64,000 nucleotides of DNA from Erwinia sp. S63 (lineage in GTDB: Bacteria > Pseudomonadota > Gammaproteobacteria > Enterobacterales > Enterobacteriaceae): positions 62,001-126,000 of the forward strand of contig NZ_JACVUP010000009.1 in assembly GCF_016625195.1 (NCBI RefSeq). The letters are read 5' to 3'. The position numbers were made by a program, and so were the translations under genes. Below are positions 1 through 8,307 of the stretch, one piece after another (positions within the stretch are counted from its first letter, which is position 1; each line of letters begins with the position of its first letter). Under the pieces are notes generated by a model. The model was not told the origin of the DNA. It searched no databases and saw only the letters and a list, made by a program, of their open reading frames with translations.

Positions 1-1
1 C

Positions 2-1087
2 ATGGCAAGCGTAACGCAGCATCTCGGTTTTGGTGTCACCGCTAACCTCAGCTATGAAGCGCCGTATCCGTTTGCCCGCCGTTTCTCGACGCTCGATCAC
101 CTCACTCAGGGACGCATTGGCTGGAATATTGTCACCGGCTATCTCGACAGCGCAGCACGTGCCATGGGCCAGAGGCAGTTACAGGATCATGACCGCCGCT
201 ATGATCAGGCCGATGAGTTTCTCGATGTGGCTTATCAACTGTGGGAGGGCAGCTGGCAGGATGATGCGTTGCAAGCGGACAAGGCCAAACGGCTGTACGC
301 CGATGCCAGCAGGATCCATGCAATCAACCATCAAGGCGAGTTCTATCAGGTGCAGGGTTATCACCTTAGCAGCCCCTCACCACAACGTACTCCACTGCTG
401 TTTCAGGCGGGTTCATCGACACGCGGCGTGCAGTTTGCCGCACGCCATGCGGAGTGCTCGTTTGTCAATGCGGCCTCACCGGCGGTGATGCGCGAGCAGT
501 CCACACGTTTGCGCCAGGCGGCGGTGGCAGCAGGGCGCCAGGCTGACGATCTGCGCATTTTTATGGGTGTCAGTGTGATTGTTGCTTCCACTGAACGCGA
601 AGCGCAGGAAAAGCATCGCAGCTACCTCGAGTATGCCAGTCCGGAAGCGGGCATCGCGCACTTCTCCAGTTCGATTGGCCTGGATCTGGCGGCGTTTGGC
701 CTCGATGAACCTATCCAAAGTGGCGACACGCGCGCCATTGAATCGGTGAGTAAGGCTTTCAGCGGCTGGACACGCCGTCGCTTGCTGGAGCAGCACGCCA
801 TGGGCAGCCGCTATCCGCTGATTGTCGGCAACCCCTCACAGGTGGCGGATGCGTTGATTGAATGGATCGATGAAGGTGGCATCGATGGTTTTAACCTGAC
901 GCGCATCCTGAATCCGCAAAGCTACCGCGATTTTATCGATCTGGTGGTGCCGGAGTTGCAACAGCGCGGCCGCTATAAAACCGCCTATCAGCCTGGCAGC
1001 TTGCGGCAAAAATTATTCCAGCAGCAGGACCGTTTGCCCGATCGCCACCCGGCGGCGCGCTGGCGGCCCGCTAAAAACATTCGTTAA
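2..1087 (+). CDS. LLM-class flavin-dependent monooxygenase, NtaA/DszA type (5' end outside window)
   Basis: The 361 visible residues match the C-terminal four fifths of two-component FMNH2-dependent monooxygenases of the NtaA/SnaA/DszA type, which oxidise organosulfur or aminopolycarboxylate substrates with flavin supplied by a separate reductase. The family block FSTLDHLTQGRIGWNIVTGY lies near residues 28-47, followed by SAARAMG, and FQAGSSTRG near residues 133-141 is the usual flavin-phosphate region. Family members are about 440 residues, so the ATG at base 2 is almost certainly internal and the true start lies upstream of the window. The stop is 20 nt before an NlpA-type binding protein and a MetNI-like transporter on the same strand, which suggests uptake and oxidation of a sulfur compound. 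The actual substrate cannot be told from sequence. Confidence 0.85.
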   Translation: MASVTQHLGFGVTANLSYEAPYPFARRFSTLDHLTQGRIGWNIVTGYLDSAARAMGQRQLQDHDRRYDQADEFLDVAYQLWEGSWQDDALQADKAKRLYADASRIHAINHQGEFYQVQGYHLSSPSPQRTPLLFQAGSSTRGVQFAARHAECSFVNAASPAVMREQSTRLRQAAVAAGRQADDLRIFMGVSVIVASTEREAQEKHRSYLEYASPEAGIAHFSSSIGLDLAAFGLDEPIQSGDTRAIESVSKAFSGWTRRRLLEQHAMGSRYPLIVGNPSQVADALIEWIDEGGIDGFNLTRILNPQSYRDFIDLVVPELQQRGRYKTAYQPGSLRQKLFQQQDRLPDRHPAARWRPAKNIR

Positions 1088-1107
1088 TTTAACCTCAGGG
1101 ATTTGAT

Positions 1108-1908
1108 ATGAAGATTGCACAGATACTGGCGCTCAGTGCCTCGATTTTGACCTTCGGCGCGTTTGCCGCCAATGATTATAGCGGACCGCTGAAAGTGGGT
1201 ACGACAGCCGCCTTCGCGCCGCCGCTGGAAACCGCCGTGGCTGAAGCCAAAAAGCAAGGGCTTGACGTGCAACTGGTGGAGTTCACCGACTGGACGGCAC
1301 CCAATGTCAGCGTGGAGAACGGCGACATTGATGTGAACCTGTTCCAGCATAAACCGTTCCTTGAAAACGCCAATCAGCAGGGCGGTTTCCACCTGGTGCC
1401 CTATGCGCCGGCCATCATCAATAACATCGGTCTTTACTCGAAAAAGCACACGGCCATTGATCAGATCCCGGACGGCGGTACGGTGGCGATTGCCAACGAT
1501 CCCATCAATGGCGCACGCGGGCTGCTGCTGTTGCAGAAAGCGAAATTGATCACCCTCAAGCCGGGTGCAGGCCTCAAATCCACCGTGGATGATATCGCCA
1601 GCAATCCGAAGCATCTGAAGATCATCGAAGTCGAAGCCGTTCAGCTGTCGCGTTCGCTGGATGAAGTCGACCTTGCGCAGGGTTATCCACATTATCTGCG
1701 TTTGTCGAAAACCATCGATCCGAACAATGCGCTGCTGTTTGATGGCCTCGAACATCCTGAGTATGTGATTCAGTTCGTGGTGCGCGAAGGCCATCAGGAC
1801 GATCCGCGCCTGAAAAAGTTTGTCGATATCTACCAGCACTCCCCAGTAGTACGCGCCAAACTGGATGATTTCTACGGCAAGTTGTATCAGCCGGGCTGGA
1901 GCCAGTAA
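1108..1908 (+). CDS. NlpA/MetQ-family ABC transporter substrate-binding protein
   Basis: This 266-residue protein is a periplasmic binding protein of the NlpA/MetQ family, which captures methionine or related sulfur compounds. A signal peptide spans about residues 1-20 and ends in an AFA site. The body carries the family segments LKVGTTAAFAPPLE, DVNLFQHKPFLE and VAIANDPINGARGLLLLQ. Unlike classical MetQ there is no cysteine lipobox, so it should be a soluble periplasmic protein or be anchored in another way. The ATG is preceded by a CAGGGA ribosome site. It sits 20 nt after the monooxygenase and 2 nt before the metN-like gene, so the four genes form one operon. The ligand may be an organosulfur compound rather than methionine; that is inference from the neighbours. 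Confidence 0.88.
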   Translation: MKIAQILALSASILTFGAFAANDYSGPLKVGTTAAFAPPLETAVAEAKKQGLDVQLVEFTDWTAPNVSVENGDIDVNLFQHKPFLENANQQGGFHLVPYAPAIINNIGLYSKKHTAIDQIPDGGTVAIANDPINGARGLLLLQKAKLITLKPGAGLKSTVDDIASNPKHLKIIEVEAVQLSRSLDEVDLAQGYPHYLRLSKTIDPNNALLFDGLEHPEYVIQFVVREGHQDDPRLKKFVDIYQHSPVVRAKLDDFYGKLYQPGWSQ

Positions 1909-1910
1909 GG

Positions 1911-3011
1911 ATGGTGAGCCTGACGATTCCCGGCGAACGAGATGCGCTGCTGACGTCCACCGTGGATGCGCCTGGCAAGGTGCACGTGCAGATTCGTGCG
2001 CTGAGCAAACGCTATGCCGGACAGGCGCAGGAGGCGCTGAAAGAGATCGATTTGCAGGTTAAGCGCGGTGAGATCTTTGGCATTATCGGCCGCAGTGGCG
2101 CGGGAAAATCCACGCTGATCCGCTGCCTCAATCGTCTGGAAAAGCCCACCCAGGGAACGGTGGTGATTGATGGCATCGACCTCAGCAGTTTAACTGACCG
2201 CGAACTGGTGGCGTGGCGTCGTCGTACCGGGATGATCTTCCAGCACTTTAATCTGCTGTCGGCAAAAACGGTGTGGGAAAACATTGAGTTGCCGTTGAAA
2301 GTGGCGGGCGTACCCGCGCAACAACGACGGCAGAAGGTGGATGAACTGCTGGCGCTGGTGGGGCTGGAGGAGCGCCAAAACGCATGGCCTGCACAACTTT
2401 CTGGCGGACAGAAACAGCGTGTCGGCATTGCGCGCGCGCTGGTGCACGACCCAGAGCTGTTGCTGTGTGACGAAGCAACCTCGGCACTCGATCCCGAAAC
2501 CACGCGTTCGATTCTGGCGCTGTTGAAGAAAATTAATCAGCAGCGGCATATCACCATTGTGCTGATCACTCATGAAATGGATGTGGTGCACGATCTCTGT
2601 CACCAGGTGGCGGTGATCGATCAGGGTGAGATCATTGAGCGCGGCCCGGTGTGGCAGGTCTACAGCGATCCGCAGCAGGAGACCACACGGCAGTTGCTCA
2701 ATCCGCAGTTTTCGGCGCTGCCCGAAGCGCTTCAGCCGCTGCTGACGCCGACGCGCCAGCAGCCCGATTCACGCTTATTGGTGCGATTGCGCTATAGCGG
2801 GCAAGGCGCACAGCCTGACTTAGCGGCGATCAGTGCACGCGTGCCGGGTGCGTTAACGCTGATTTATAGCGCGGTTGAGTGGGTTGAGCGTAAGCCCACC
2901 GGGCAACTGCTGTTGCTGCTGGATGCCCATCATGATGCGGCGCAGGTATATGACTTGCTGACAGACTCAGCGGATCAACTGGAGGTAACGGGTTATGTCA
3001 CTGAGTCTTGA
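1911..3011 (+). CDS. metN-like: MetN-like ABC transporter ATP-binding protein
   Basis: This 366-residue ATPase energises the adjacent importer. Walker A (GRSGAGKS) is at about residues 60-67, followed by a Q-loop (FQHFNLL), the signature LSGGQKQR, Walker B LLLCDEATSALD and the switch histidine in LITHEMD. About 100 residues after the ATPase core form the NIL-type C2 domain that senses substrate in methionine transporters. The N-terminus is about 20 residues longer than in E. coli MetN; translation could instead begin at a GTG near codon 24, but the ATG 2 nt after the preceding stop is simplest. The 3' end overlaps the permease start by 17 nt, indicating coupled translation. The family assignment is secure; the substrate is not. 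Confidence 0.9.
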   Translation: MVSLTIPGERDALLTSTVDAPGKVHVQIRALSKRYAGQAQEALKEIDLQVKRGEIFGIIGRSGAGKSTLIRCLNRLEKPTQGTVVIDGIDLSSLTDRELVAWRRRTGMIFQHFNLLSAKTVWENIELPLKVAGVPAQQRRQKVDELLALVGLEERQNAWPAQLSGGQKQRVGIARALVHDPELLLCDEATSALDPETTRSILALLKKINQQRHITIVLITHEMDVVHDLCHQVAVIDQGEIIERGPVWQVYSDPQQETTRQLLNPQFSALPEALQPLLTPTRQQPDSRLLVRLRYSGQGAQPDLAAISARVPGALTLIYSAVEWVERKPTGQLLLLLDAHHDAAQVYDLLTDSADQLEVTGYVTES

Positions 3012-3645
3012 TCGTTTATGGACTGGGCTGCTGGATACGCTGCTGATGGTCGGCGTGTCATCACTTTTGGCGCTGGCGATTGGCTTGCCGATGGCGGTGA
3101 TTTTGGTGGTGACAGGACGCGGCGACCTGTTTCCCAGCCCGCTGTTGAATCGGGTGCTGGGTTGGGTGGTGAATCTGTTCCGTTCGATCCCGTTTTTAAT
3201 CCTGATGGTGGCTTTGATCCCGTTTACCCGCTGGATTGTGGGCACCACTTATGGCGTGTGGGCGGCAGTGGTGCCCTTGACCTTAGCGGCGACGCCTTTT
3301 TTTGCGCGCATCGCCGAAGTGAGTCTGCGTGAGGTGGACAAAGGATTGACCGAAGCGGCGCAGGCGATGGGATTTCATCGCTGGCATATTGTCTGGCATG
3401 TGCTGTTGCCGGAAGCGCGTCCCGGCATTGTGAGCGGCTTTACCATCACGCTGGTGACGATGATCAATGCCTCAGCTATGGCCGGTGCGATTGGTGCCGG
3501 CGGATTGGGCGATCTCGCCTATCGCTACGGCTATCAGCGCTTTGATATGCAGGTGATGCTGACGGTGATCGTGGTGCTGGTGGCGTTGGTAACGGTGCTG
3601 CAATTTTTTGGTGACCGGCTGTCGCGGCGGTTAAATCACCGCTGA
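2995..3645 (+). CDS. metI-like: MetI-like ABC transporter permease
   Basis: This 216-residue integral membrane protein has the length and topology of MetI, with about five transmembrane helices. The EAA coupling motif is EAAQAMGFHRWHIVWHVLLP, starting near residue 120, and is followed by the typical NASAMAGAIGAGGLGDLAYRYGYQRFD segment of methionine-type permeases. The gene begins inside the end of the ATPase gene and completes the binding-protein/ATPase/permease set. As in MetI, two copies of the permease would pair with two ATPases. No strong terminator was found after it. Confidence 0.9.
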   Translation: MSLSLDRLWTGLLDTLLMVGVSSLLALAIGLPMAVILVVTGRGDLFPSPLLNRVLGWVVNLFRSIPFLILMVALIPFTRWIVGTTYGVWAAVVPLTLAATPFFARIAEVSLREVDKGLTEAAQAMGFHRWHIVWHVLLPEARPGIVSGFTITLVTMINASAMAGAIGAGGLGDLAYRYGYQRFDMQVMLTVIVVLVALVTVLQFFGDRLSRRLNHR

Positions 3646-3799
3646 GTTGTGGAAGAGGGGCAGTAAATTGCGTCTCGGCAAGATATTTCCACAACTGTTG
3701 CGACACTATGAATGCACACCGTCATCGCGCTGCTGCATACGTGCATGTAGTTATGATTTGTATACCTTTTTAGTAGGGTGGGCCTTCCGCCCGCCCACC

Positions 3800-4702
3800 T
3801 CAGCGAATCTGTAGCTCTGCCAGCGCGGTCAATAGCGCATCGACCTTCGGCAACAGCTGCTTGCGGCGCGGCCATATCAGCGTCAGAGCCAATCCATCGG
3901 GCTGTTGCTCCGGCAAGATGATCTCCAGTTCACCGCGCGCCAGTGGCTCGCGCACCAGCCAGGATGGCATCTGCGCCACGCCTAATCCGCCACACAGCGC
4001 CTGGACTTGCGCATCCACGTCACCCAGCGCCATCCGGTGTGGCACATTGCGCCAGTGCGGATGCCCATCGGCGGTGGTAAACAGCCATGGCTTGCTGCTG
4101 CCATCCACACGTTCATACATAATCGCCTGATGCTGCAGCAACTCGCTTTCGTTACGAGGGCGACCCGCGCGGGCTAAATACTCCGGCGCCGCGCAAAACA
4201 CCATGCGCTCGCGCCCCATCTGTCTGCAGCCGAGCGAAGCGGGTACATCCGGCGATCCGCCAATGCGCACCGCGACATCGATCCCCTCATCAAACAGATC
4301 GATAAAACGATCCGAGAAGGTGAGATTGAGTTCCAGCTCGGGATGTTGCTGACAAAACGGAATCAGCACCGGCATGACGCCAAGGCGGCCATAGGTATTC
4401 GGCACCGCCACGCGCAATCGCCCCGAGGGAATAGTGCGCTGCGCCGCCAGCACCGCTTCGGCTTCGGCCAGCTCCTCCATGATGCGCAGGCAGGTTTGGT
4501 AGTAGGCGTTGCCCGCATCGGTGAGCTTCAGACTGCGCGTGGTGCGTTCCAGCAAACGTGAACCAAGACGAGTCTCCAGCCGTGTGACGCTTTTACTGAC
4601 TGCGGAACCGGTCAGGTGCAAACGTTCCGCCGCCGCTGCGAAACTGCCGCTCTCGACGCTGGCTACAAAGGGAACAATGTCTTTCAGGCGCTGATCGTGC
4701 AT
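3800..4702 (-). CDS. LysR-family transcriptional regulator
   Basis: This 300-residue protein has an N-terminal winged helix-turn-helix (residues 5-65, containing SGSFAAAAERLHLTGSAVSKSVTRLE) and a C-terminal effector-binding domain (from about residue 90) of the periplasmic-binding fold. It resembles the YafC/AaeR-like branch common in Enterobacterales. It is transcribed divergently from the reductase gene that starts 100 nt away, and LysR proteins usually control such a divergent neighbour. The effector is unknown. Confidence 0.9.
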   Translation of the reverse strand: MHDQRLKDIVPFVASVESGSFAAAAERLHLTGSAVSKSVTRLETRLGSRLLERTTRSLKLTDAGNAYYQTCLRIMEELAEAEAVLAAQRTIPSGRLRVAVPNTYGRLGVMPVLIPFCQQHPELELNLTFSDRFIDLFDEGIDVAVRIGGSPDVPASLGCRQMGRERMVFCAAPEYLARAGRPRNESELLQHQAIMYERVDGSSKPWLFTTADGHPHWRNVPHRMALGDVDAQVQALCGGLGVAQMPSWLVREPLARGELEIILPEQQPDGLALTLIWPRRKQLLPKVDALLTALAELQIR

Positions 4703-4802
4703 CTATTCATGAATCCAGGTTGTGAATGATGTGAATTAATGCCAGAGATAGGAATTAAATTCTCTATTAGGCTAATGATTACTGAAACCGAGGAGAATTG
4801 AA
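4703..4802. promoter_or_regulatory. Divergent promoter region between LysR gene and reductase
   Basis: This 100-bp AT-rich spacer must hold both promoters. It contains the near-palindrome GAATTAAATTC (4751-4761), which could be part of a LysR-type operator. A GAGGA ribosome site lies just before the reductase ATG at 4803. Assignment is by position only. Confidence 0.4.
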
Positions 4803-5870
4803 ATGCAAAAGCAGGCGTTAATTGTTGGCATCAGCGGCGTCATTGGACGTGCGCTGGCGGAAAAACTGCAAAGTGAAGGATGGCAGGTCACAGGATTATC
4901 CCGTGGACGCGGCGCGATCCCCGAAGGTTGCCGCAGTCTGACCGCAGATCTCACCGATGCTGATGCGGTCAGCACTGCACTGTCACAAGAGAAGCCTGAT
5001 GCGGTGTTCTTTAGCGTATGGGCGCGTCAGGAGAACGAAAAAGAGAACATTCGCGTGAACGGCGGCATGGTGCGCAATGTGATTGAAGCGCTGGGTGAGC
5101 GCCTCAAGGGTGCGCACGTGGCGCTGGTGACGGGGCTGAAACACTACCTGGGCCCGTTTGAGGCGTATGGTAAAGGCGAAGTCCCGGTAACGCCGTTCCG
5201 TGAAGAGCAGGGACGCCAGCCGGTCGACAACTTCTACTATGCGCAGGAAGATGAAATCTTTGCCGGGGCCGGAAAATATGGCTATCGCTGGAGCGTGCAT
5301 CGCCCGCACACCATCATCGGTTATGCGCTGGGCAATGCTATGAACATGGGTCAGACGCTGGCGGTGTATGCCACGCTGTGTCGTGATAAAGGCTGGCCAT
5401 TTATCTTCCCCGGCTCGCCGGAACAGTGGAACGGTATTGCTGATGTGACTGATGCCGGTTTGCTGGCCGAGCAATTATTGTGGGCAGCGACAGCGGATGA
5501 AGCAGCCAATCAGGACTTCAACGCGGTCAACGGCGATGTATTCCGCTGGAACTGGCTGTGGCCACGACTGGCCGCTTACTTTAACGTTGAAGCCGCCGCG
5601 TATCCTGCACAGATGATGCCTCTGGAAGGGCGCATGCAACAGGCCGCAGACGCATGGCGTGAAATTGCCGCGCGGGAACAGCTGCAAGAGGCGGACATTA
5701 ATAAGCTGGCTTCGTGGTGGCACACCGATGCGGACCTTGGCCGTCCAATGGAAGCGTTCACCGACATGAGCAAAAGCCGCAAAGCGGGATTCACCGGCTA
5801 TCGTTCCACGCTGGATTCGTTTACTGCGCTATTTGAACGGCTGAAAGCGGAGAAGGTGATTCCGCAATAG
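4803..5870 (+). CDS. SDR-family oxidoreductase of the PRISE (progesterone 5-beta-reductase-like) type
   Basis: This 355-residue protein has an N-terminal Rossmann fold with a G-x-S-G-x-x-G nucleotide site at residues 9-15. It carries the two diagnostic PRISE motifs: TGLKHYLGPFE with the catalytic-type Lys113, and NFYY at 143-146 with the catalytic Tyr, followed by WSVHRPHTIIGYA. PRISE enzymes reduce activated C=C bonds of enones using NADPH. Bacterial members are mostly uncharacterised, and the plant name reflects homology rather than a steroid substrate. The divergent LysR regulator suggests induction by its own substrate or a toxic enone. The start has a good GAGGA site. Confidence 0.85.
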   Translation: MQKQALIVGISGVIGRALAEKLQSEGWQVTGLSRGRGAIPEGCRSLTADLTDADAVSTALSQEKPDAVFFSVWARQENEKENIRVNGGMVRNVIEALGERLKGAHVALVTGLKHYLGPFEAYGKGEVPVTPFREEQGRQPVDNFYYAQEDEIFAGAGKYGYRWSVHRPHTIIGYALGNAMNMGQTLAVYATLCRDKGWPFIFPGSPEQWNGIADVTDAGLLAEQLLWAATADEAANQDFNAVNGDVFRWNWLWPRLAAYFNVEAAAYPAQMMPLEGRMQQAADAWREIAAREQLQEADINKLASWWHTDADLGRPMEAFTDMSKSRKAGFTGYRSTLDSFTALFERLKAEKVIPQ

Positions 5871-5910
5871 TCTCCATGCTGCATGGGATTAAGGGGGGGC
5901 CAGTCCTCCC

Positions 5911-6801
5911 TTACTGCACATCCTTAATAAATTCGCCAATCAAATTATATGAATGGAACAGGCAATCAAGATGATAGCAATCGCTGAGTAATTTGAAGTT
6001 GAGCAGTGAATTGCCATAATTGCGAGCAAATGCCGCCATCGCTTGCGGGTCGAATAGTTCATCGAACTCTGCCGCTAACAACAATGTGGGAAGGGGCAAT
6101 GCATTTAACTGTTTGTCTGGCGAGCGAGGTGTTAGAGCATTGGCCATATTGACGCTGTAACGATCAACCATCTGCCCGGCAACATTGCCGATATTTTTAG
6201 GAAAATTCAGCTGCACAGCTGGGTAGTTTCCGCAAAACTTTCCTTGAGAGAACGCATTCAATATAAACGGCCATTGCCTGACTTGGGCAAAAGGCGTATC
6301 GCTTTTCTTACGATGAATACCTCGCGCAAAAGGCCCTAATTCTGGTGCCAATAAAATTAATTGGTTTATCTGATGTTCTGGCTTATAGCGAGTAAAGTAA
6401 TTTATCAACATACCCGCGCCGCTTGAATGGCCTAGCAGTTGATATTTGGCGTGAGGATAATGTTGTTTCAATTCTGTGATAATTCGATCAACATCTTGCC
6501 AGAGCCTGATGGGATGAGATAGATGGCCCTTTTCGCCGACTGATTCGCCGTGGCCACGCATATCCACTAAACAGACAGATAGATTACTTAGGGTAACCAA
6601 TTGACAGGCAAGAATGCCGTATCCGGCATCCATACTGACTCCGCCGCCGTGATAGACAATCACAATATTCTCGGGTTGAAAAACGCCTCGATAAAACCGA
6701 TAGCGTAATCCATCAACGTAATGCGTTGATACCTTATCTGCTGCGGGTAAAACACTATCATAATCAGTTGCTTTTAAACTGAAACCCTCAAAATCAATCA
6801 C
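5911..6801 (-). CDS. Alpha/beta hydrolase (serine aminopeptidase/lysophospholipase-like)
   Basis: This 296-residue cytoplasmic protein has an alpha/beta hydrolase fold. The oxyanion loop HGGG is at 51-54, the strand VDMRGHGES at 79-87, and the nucleophile elbow GHSSG has Ser126. A probable acid lies in the AAEFDELFD region and a catalytic His in the CYHLDC region near the C-terminus. The pattern fits the S33/lysophospholipase-like group. It follows a small gene by 18 nt on the same strand and probably shares its transcript. The substrate is unknown. Confidence 0.8.
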   Translation of the reverse strand: MIDFEGFSLKATDYDSVLPAADKVSTHYVDGLRYRFYRGVFQPENIVIVYHGGGVSMDAGYGILACQLVTLSNLSVCLVDMRGHGESVGEKGHLSHPIRLWQDVDRIITELKQHYPHAKYQLLGHSSGAGMLINYFTRYKPEHQINQLILLAPELGPFARGIHRKKSDTPFAQVRQWPFILNAFSQGKFCGNYPAVQLNFPKNIGNVAGQMVDRYSVNMANALTPRSPDKQLNALPLPTLLLAAEFDELFDPQAMAAFARNYGNSLLNFKLLSDCYHLDCLFHSYNLIGEFIKDVQ

Positions 6802-6819
6802 TCAAACGCTTCCTTGTGG

Positions 6820-7176
6820 TCACTCATCTTCCCGTTCCCGTATTTTACGCATTACAGGGCGGACGTCGTTACTCATAAATTCCATGGTGGTGAGGAACAC
6901 AATGCGTTGCTTATCAAAATTTTTTCGATAAAACATGAAACGCAGGCCGGGGGCAAGGACCAGTAACTCGACGCCTGATTCCATAAGTTCTTCAATATTC
7001 GATTCAGTAGTGTCACTGGTAAATTGCCAGTTCAATGGGGTTTTATCAATTTCCTTTTGCACAGCGTGGATATATTCACCCTCGCGAAAGTGAGTGAATA
7101 AGCCGCCGCCTCCGCCAAATCCCGGCGCTCTCATTAATGTTGGGCTGGGCATAGAGATAAATATGATTTTCTTCAT
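6820..7176 (-). CDS. Small conserved-looking protein of unknown function
   Basis: I do not recognise this 118-residue protein. It starts with a hydrophobic strand (MKKIIFISMPSPTLM) followed by a glycine run GGGGG near residues 22-26. A second strand (VELLVLAPGLRFMFY) and a charged C-terminus (REREDE) follow. The strand-loop-strand pattern weakly recalls a Rossmann-like or PTS IIB-like alpha/beta fold, but no active-site residue supports that. It lies 18 nt upstream of the hydrolase gene on the same strand, so the two probably work together. Confidence 0.6.
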   Translation of the reverse strand: MKKIIFISMPSPTLMRAPGFGGGGGLFTHFREGEYIHAVQKEIDKTPLNWQFTSDTTESNIEELMESGVELLVLAPGLRFMFYRKNFDKQRIVFLTTMEFMSNDVRPVMRKIREREDE

Positions 7177-7277
7177 CTGCGATTATTCCTTAATCTCGAT
7201 GGCGGATTAGGGTGTTCAAGGCTTTTTACGCACCTTTTACAGAAAATTGGCGCTATCTTGTTGATATGCAGGGATGA

Positions 7278-7296
7278 TAACATGAGAATGATTATC
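7278..7296. promoter_or_regulatory. Candidate Fur box upstream of the TonB-domain lipoprotein
   Basis: The site contains ATGAGAATGATTATC, which matches 13 of 15 positions of the right part of the Fur consensus and about 14 of 19 overall. It ends 18 nt before the ATG at 7314 and just before the ribosome site, where bound Fur would block transcription. Confidence 0.6.
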
Positions 7297-7313
7297 AACA
7301 ACAGGAGGTTGTT

Positions 7314-7661
7314 ATGTTCAGGGTTATTCTCATCTTAATCACTCTCGCATTGTTGGGTTGCAGCACTAGCTCCCCACCTGCTAACCAAAATGCAGTTGAG
7401 ATGCCTAAAGCGCTCAGGATAGATCGACCGATGTATCCATATTACGCATTTAAAAATCACATCGAAGGGCATGTTAAATTTGTTTTTGACGTTGATGCGG
7501 AGGGAAAGGTGAGTGAAATGCGTATCAGCGAATCAACGCCGGATGGTCTTTTTAATGACACTGTCATTCGAGCGGTAAATCAATGGCGGTTCGAAAAGGG
7601 GCATCCAACAAAGAATTTGCCTATGAATGTAGTTATGCGCATTAATCGTAATCTGGAATAA
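7314..7661 (+). CDS. Small lipoprotein with TonB C-terminal-like domain
   Basis: This 115-residue protein has a lipoprotein signal with lipobox LLGC (Cys16). After a short linker it has a complete TonB C-terminal-type fold (about residues 30-110): IDRPMYPYYAFKNHIEGHVKFVFDVDAEGKV, then a helix ending AVNQWRFEKG. It has no proline-rich spacer and no N-terminal membrane helix, so it cannot act like classical TonB. Similar lone domains are found in enterobacterial envelope proteins. A strong AGGAGG ribosome site precedes the ATG, and a Fur-like box overlaps the promoter region, suggesting iron control. A role in iron uptake is inference. Confidence 0.8.
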   Translation: MFRVILILITLALLGCSTSSPPANQNAVEMPKALRIDRPMYPYYAFKNHIEGHVKFVFDVDAEGKVSEMRISESTPDGLFNDTVIRAVNQWRFEKGHPTKNLPMNVVMRINRNLE

Positions 7662-7751
7662 TCCATAACCATTCATTTAAAATTAGATTCTTAAATTGGG
7701 TAAGCAGCCATGTCACAATGGCTGTTTACGCGTGGACAAAGATGATTCAGG

Positions 7752-8174
7752 CTAATTATTTACTCTTTCATAGTGGTGATGATCACTCATCAGCGTGATG
7801 TTTTGATGCACCACCAAGGTTTCATACATGCGGGTTGCCAGACCAAAACCTTGCATGATCTCTTGTACCACAACCCCTTCAACCTGCAGCGCGGCAGCAT
7901 CTTGCCAGAATGACTTTACGCTGAGCCCATCAAAATTTTCAACGCGAATCAGTTCCAACGTAGCAATAACGCGATGGCGTAAATCGTTCTCAATTAATGC
8001 TGGACCAGCATCGACGACTGCTGAAAAAGGTGTTTTGCGATCATAGATAATCCAGTAAGTAGAACTACCCATTTCAAACTCATCAATAATCTCAAAACGT
8101 CGTTGTAATGTATTGGGGCTGTATGACATTGGCATTATGGCCATATTTGAATCCCCCTTGTTAAGCACTGGCAT
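7752..8174 (-). CDS. Hypothetical protein, about 140 residues
   Basis: I do not recognise this protein. It has no signal peptide or membrane helix. It alternates strands and helices (YWIIYDRKTPFSAVVDAG, HRVIATLELIRVENFDG), which suggests a compact alpha/beta fold. It ends in a His-rich tail (SDHHHYERVNN). Translation might start at codon 11 (MAIMPMSYSPN), which is preceded by a GGGGGATTC stretch, instead of the first ATG. It stands alone between the TonB-domain gene and the anti-sigma gene. Confidence 0.55.
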   Translation of the reverse strand: MPVLNKGDSNMAIMPMSYSPNTLQRRFEIIDEFEMGSSTYWIIYDRKTPFSAVVDAGPALIENDLRHRVIATLELIRVENFDGLSVKSFWQDAAALQVEGVVVQEIMQGFGLATRMYETLVVHQNITLMSDHHHYERVNN

Positions 8175-8307
8175 GTGTATTCCTTCACTTGATTGCCTCT
8201 CTCCATTAATTAACTTAACACATGAAAGGATAGGGATGAGGTAGATTTAATGAGAGCCAGACTCCTGTTTTCTATTTTAATAGGGAGAATGACATCCTTT
8301 TATCACC

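Noticed and set aside
1683-1691. TTATCCACA (DnaA box) inside the NlpA-type gene
   Set aside because: A single copy within a coding sequence is expected by chance; only the intergenic inverted pair near 42.1 kb is kept as a finding.
3777-3799. 7-bp GC hairpin (GGTGGGC / GCCCACC) between metI-like and LysR genes
   Set aside because: There is no T run on the proper side for either gene, so I do not call it an intrinsic terminator, though it may still end transcription weakly.
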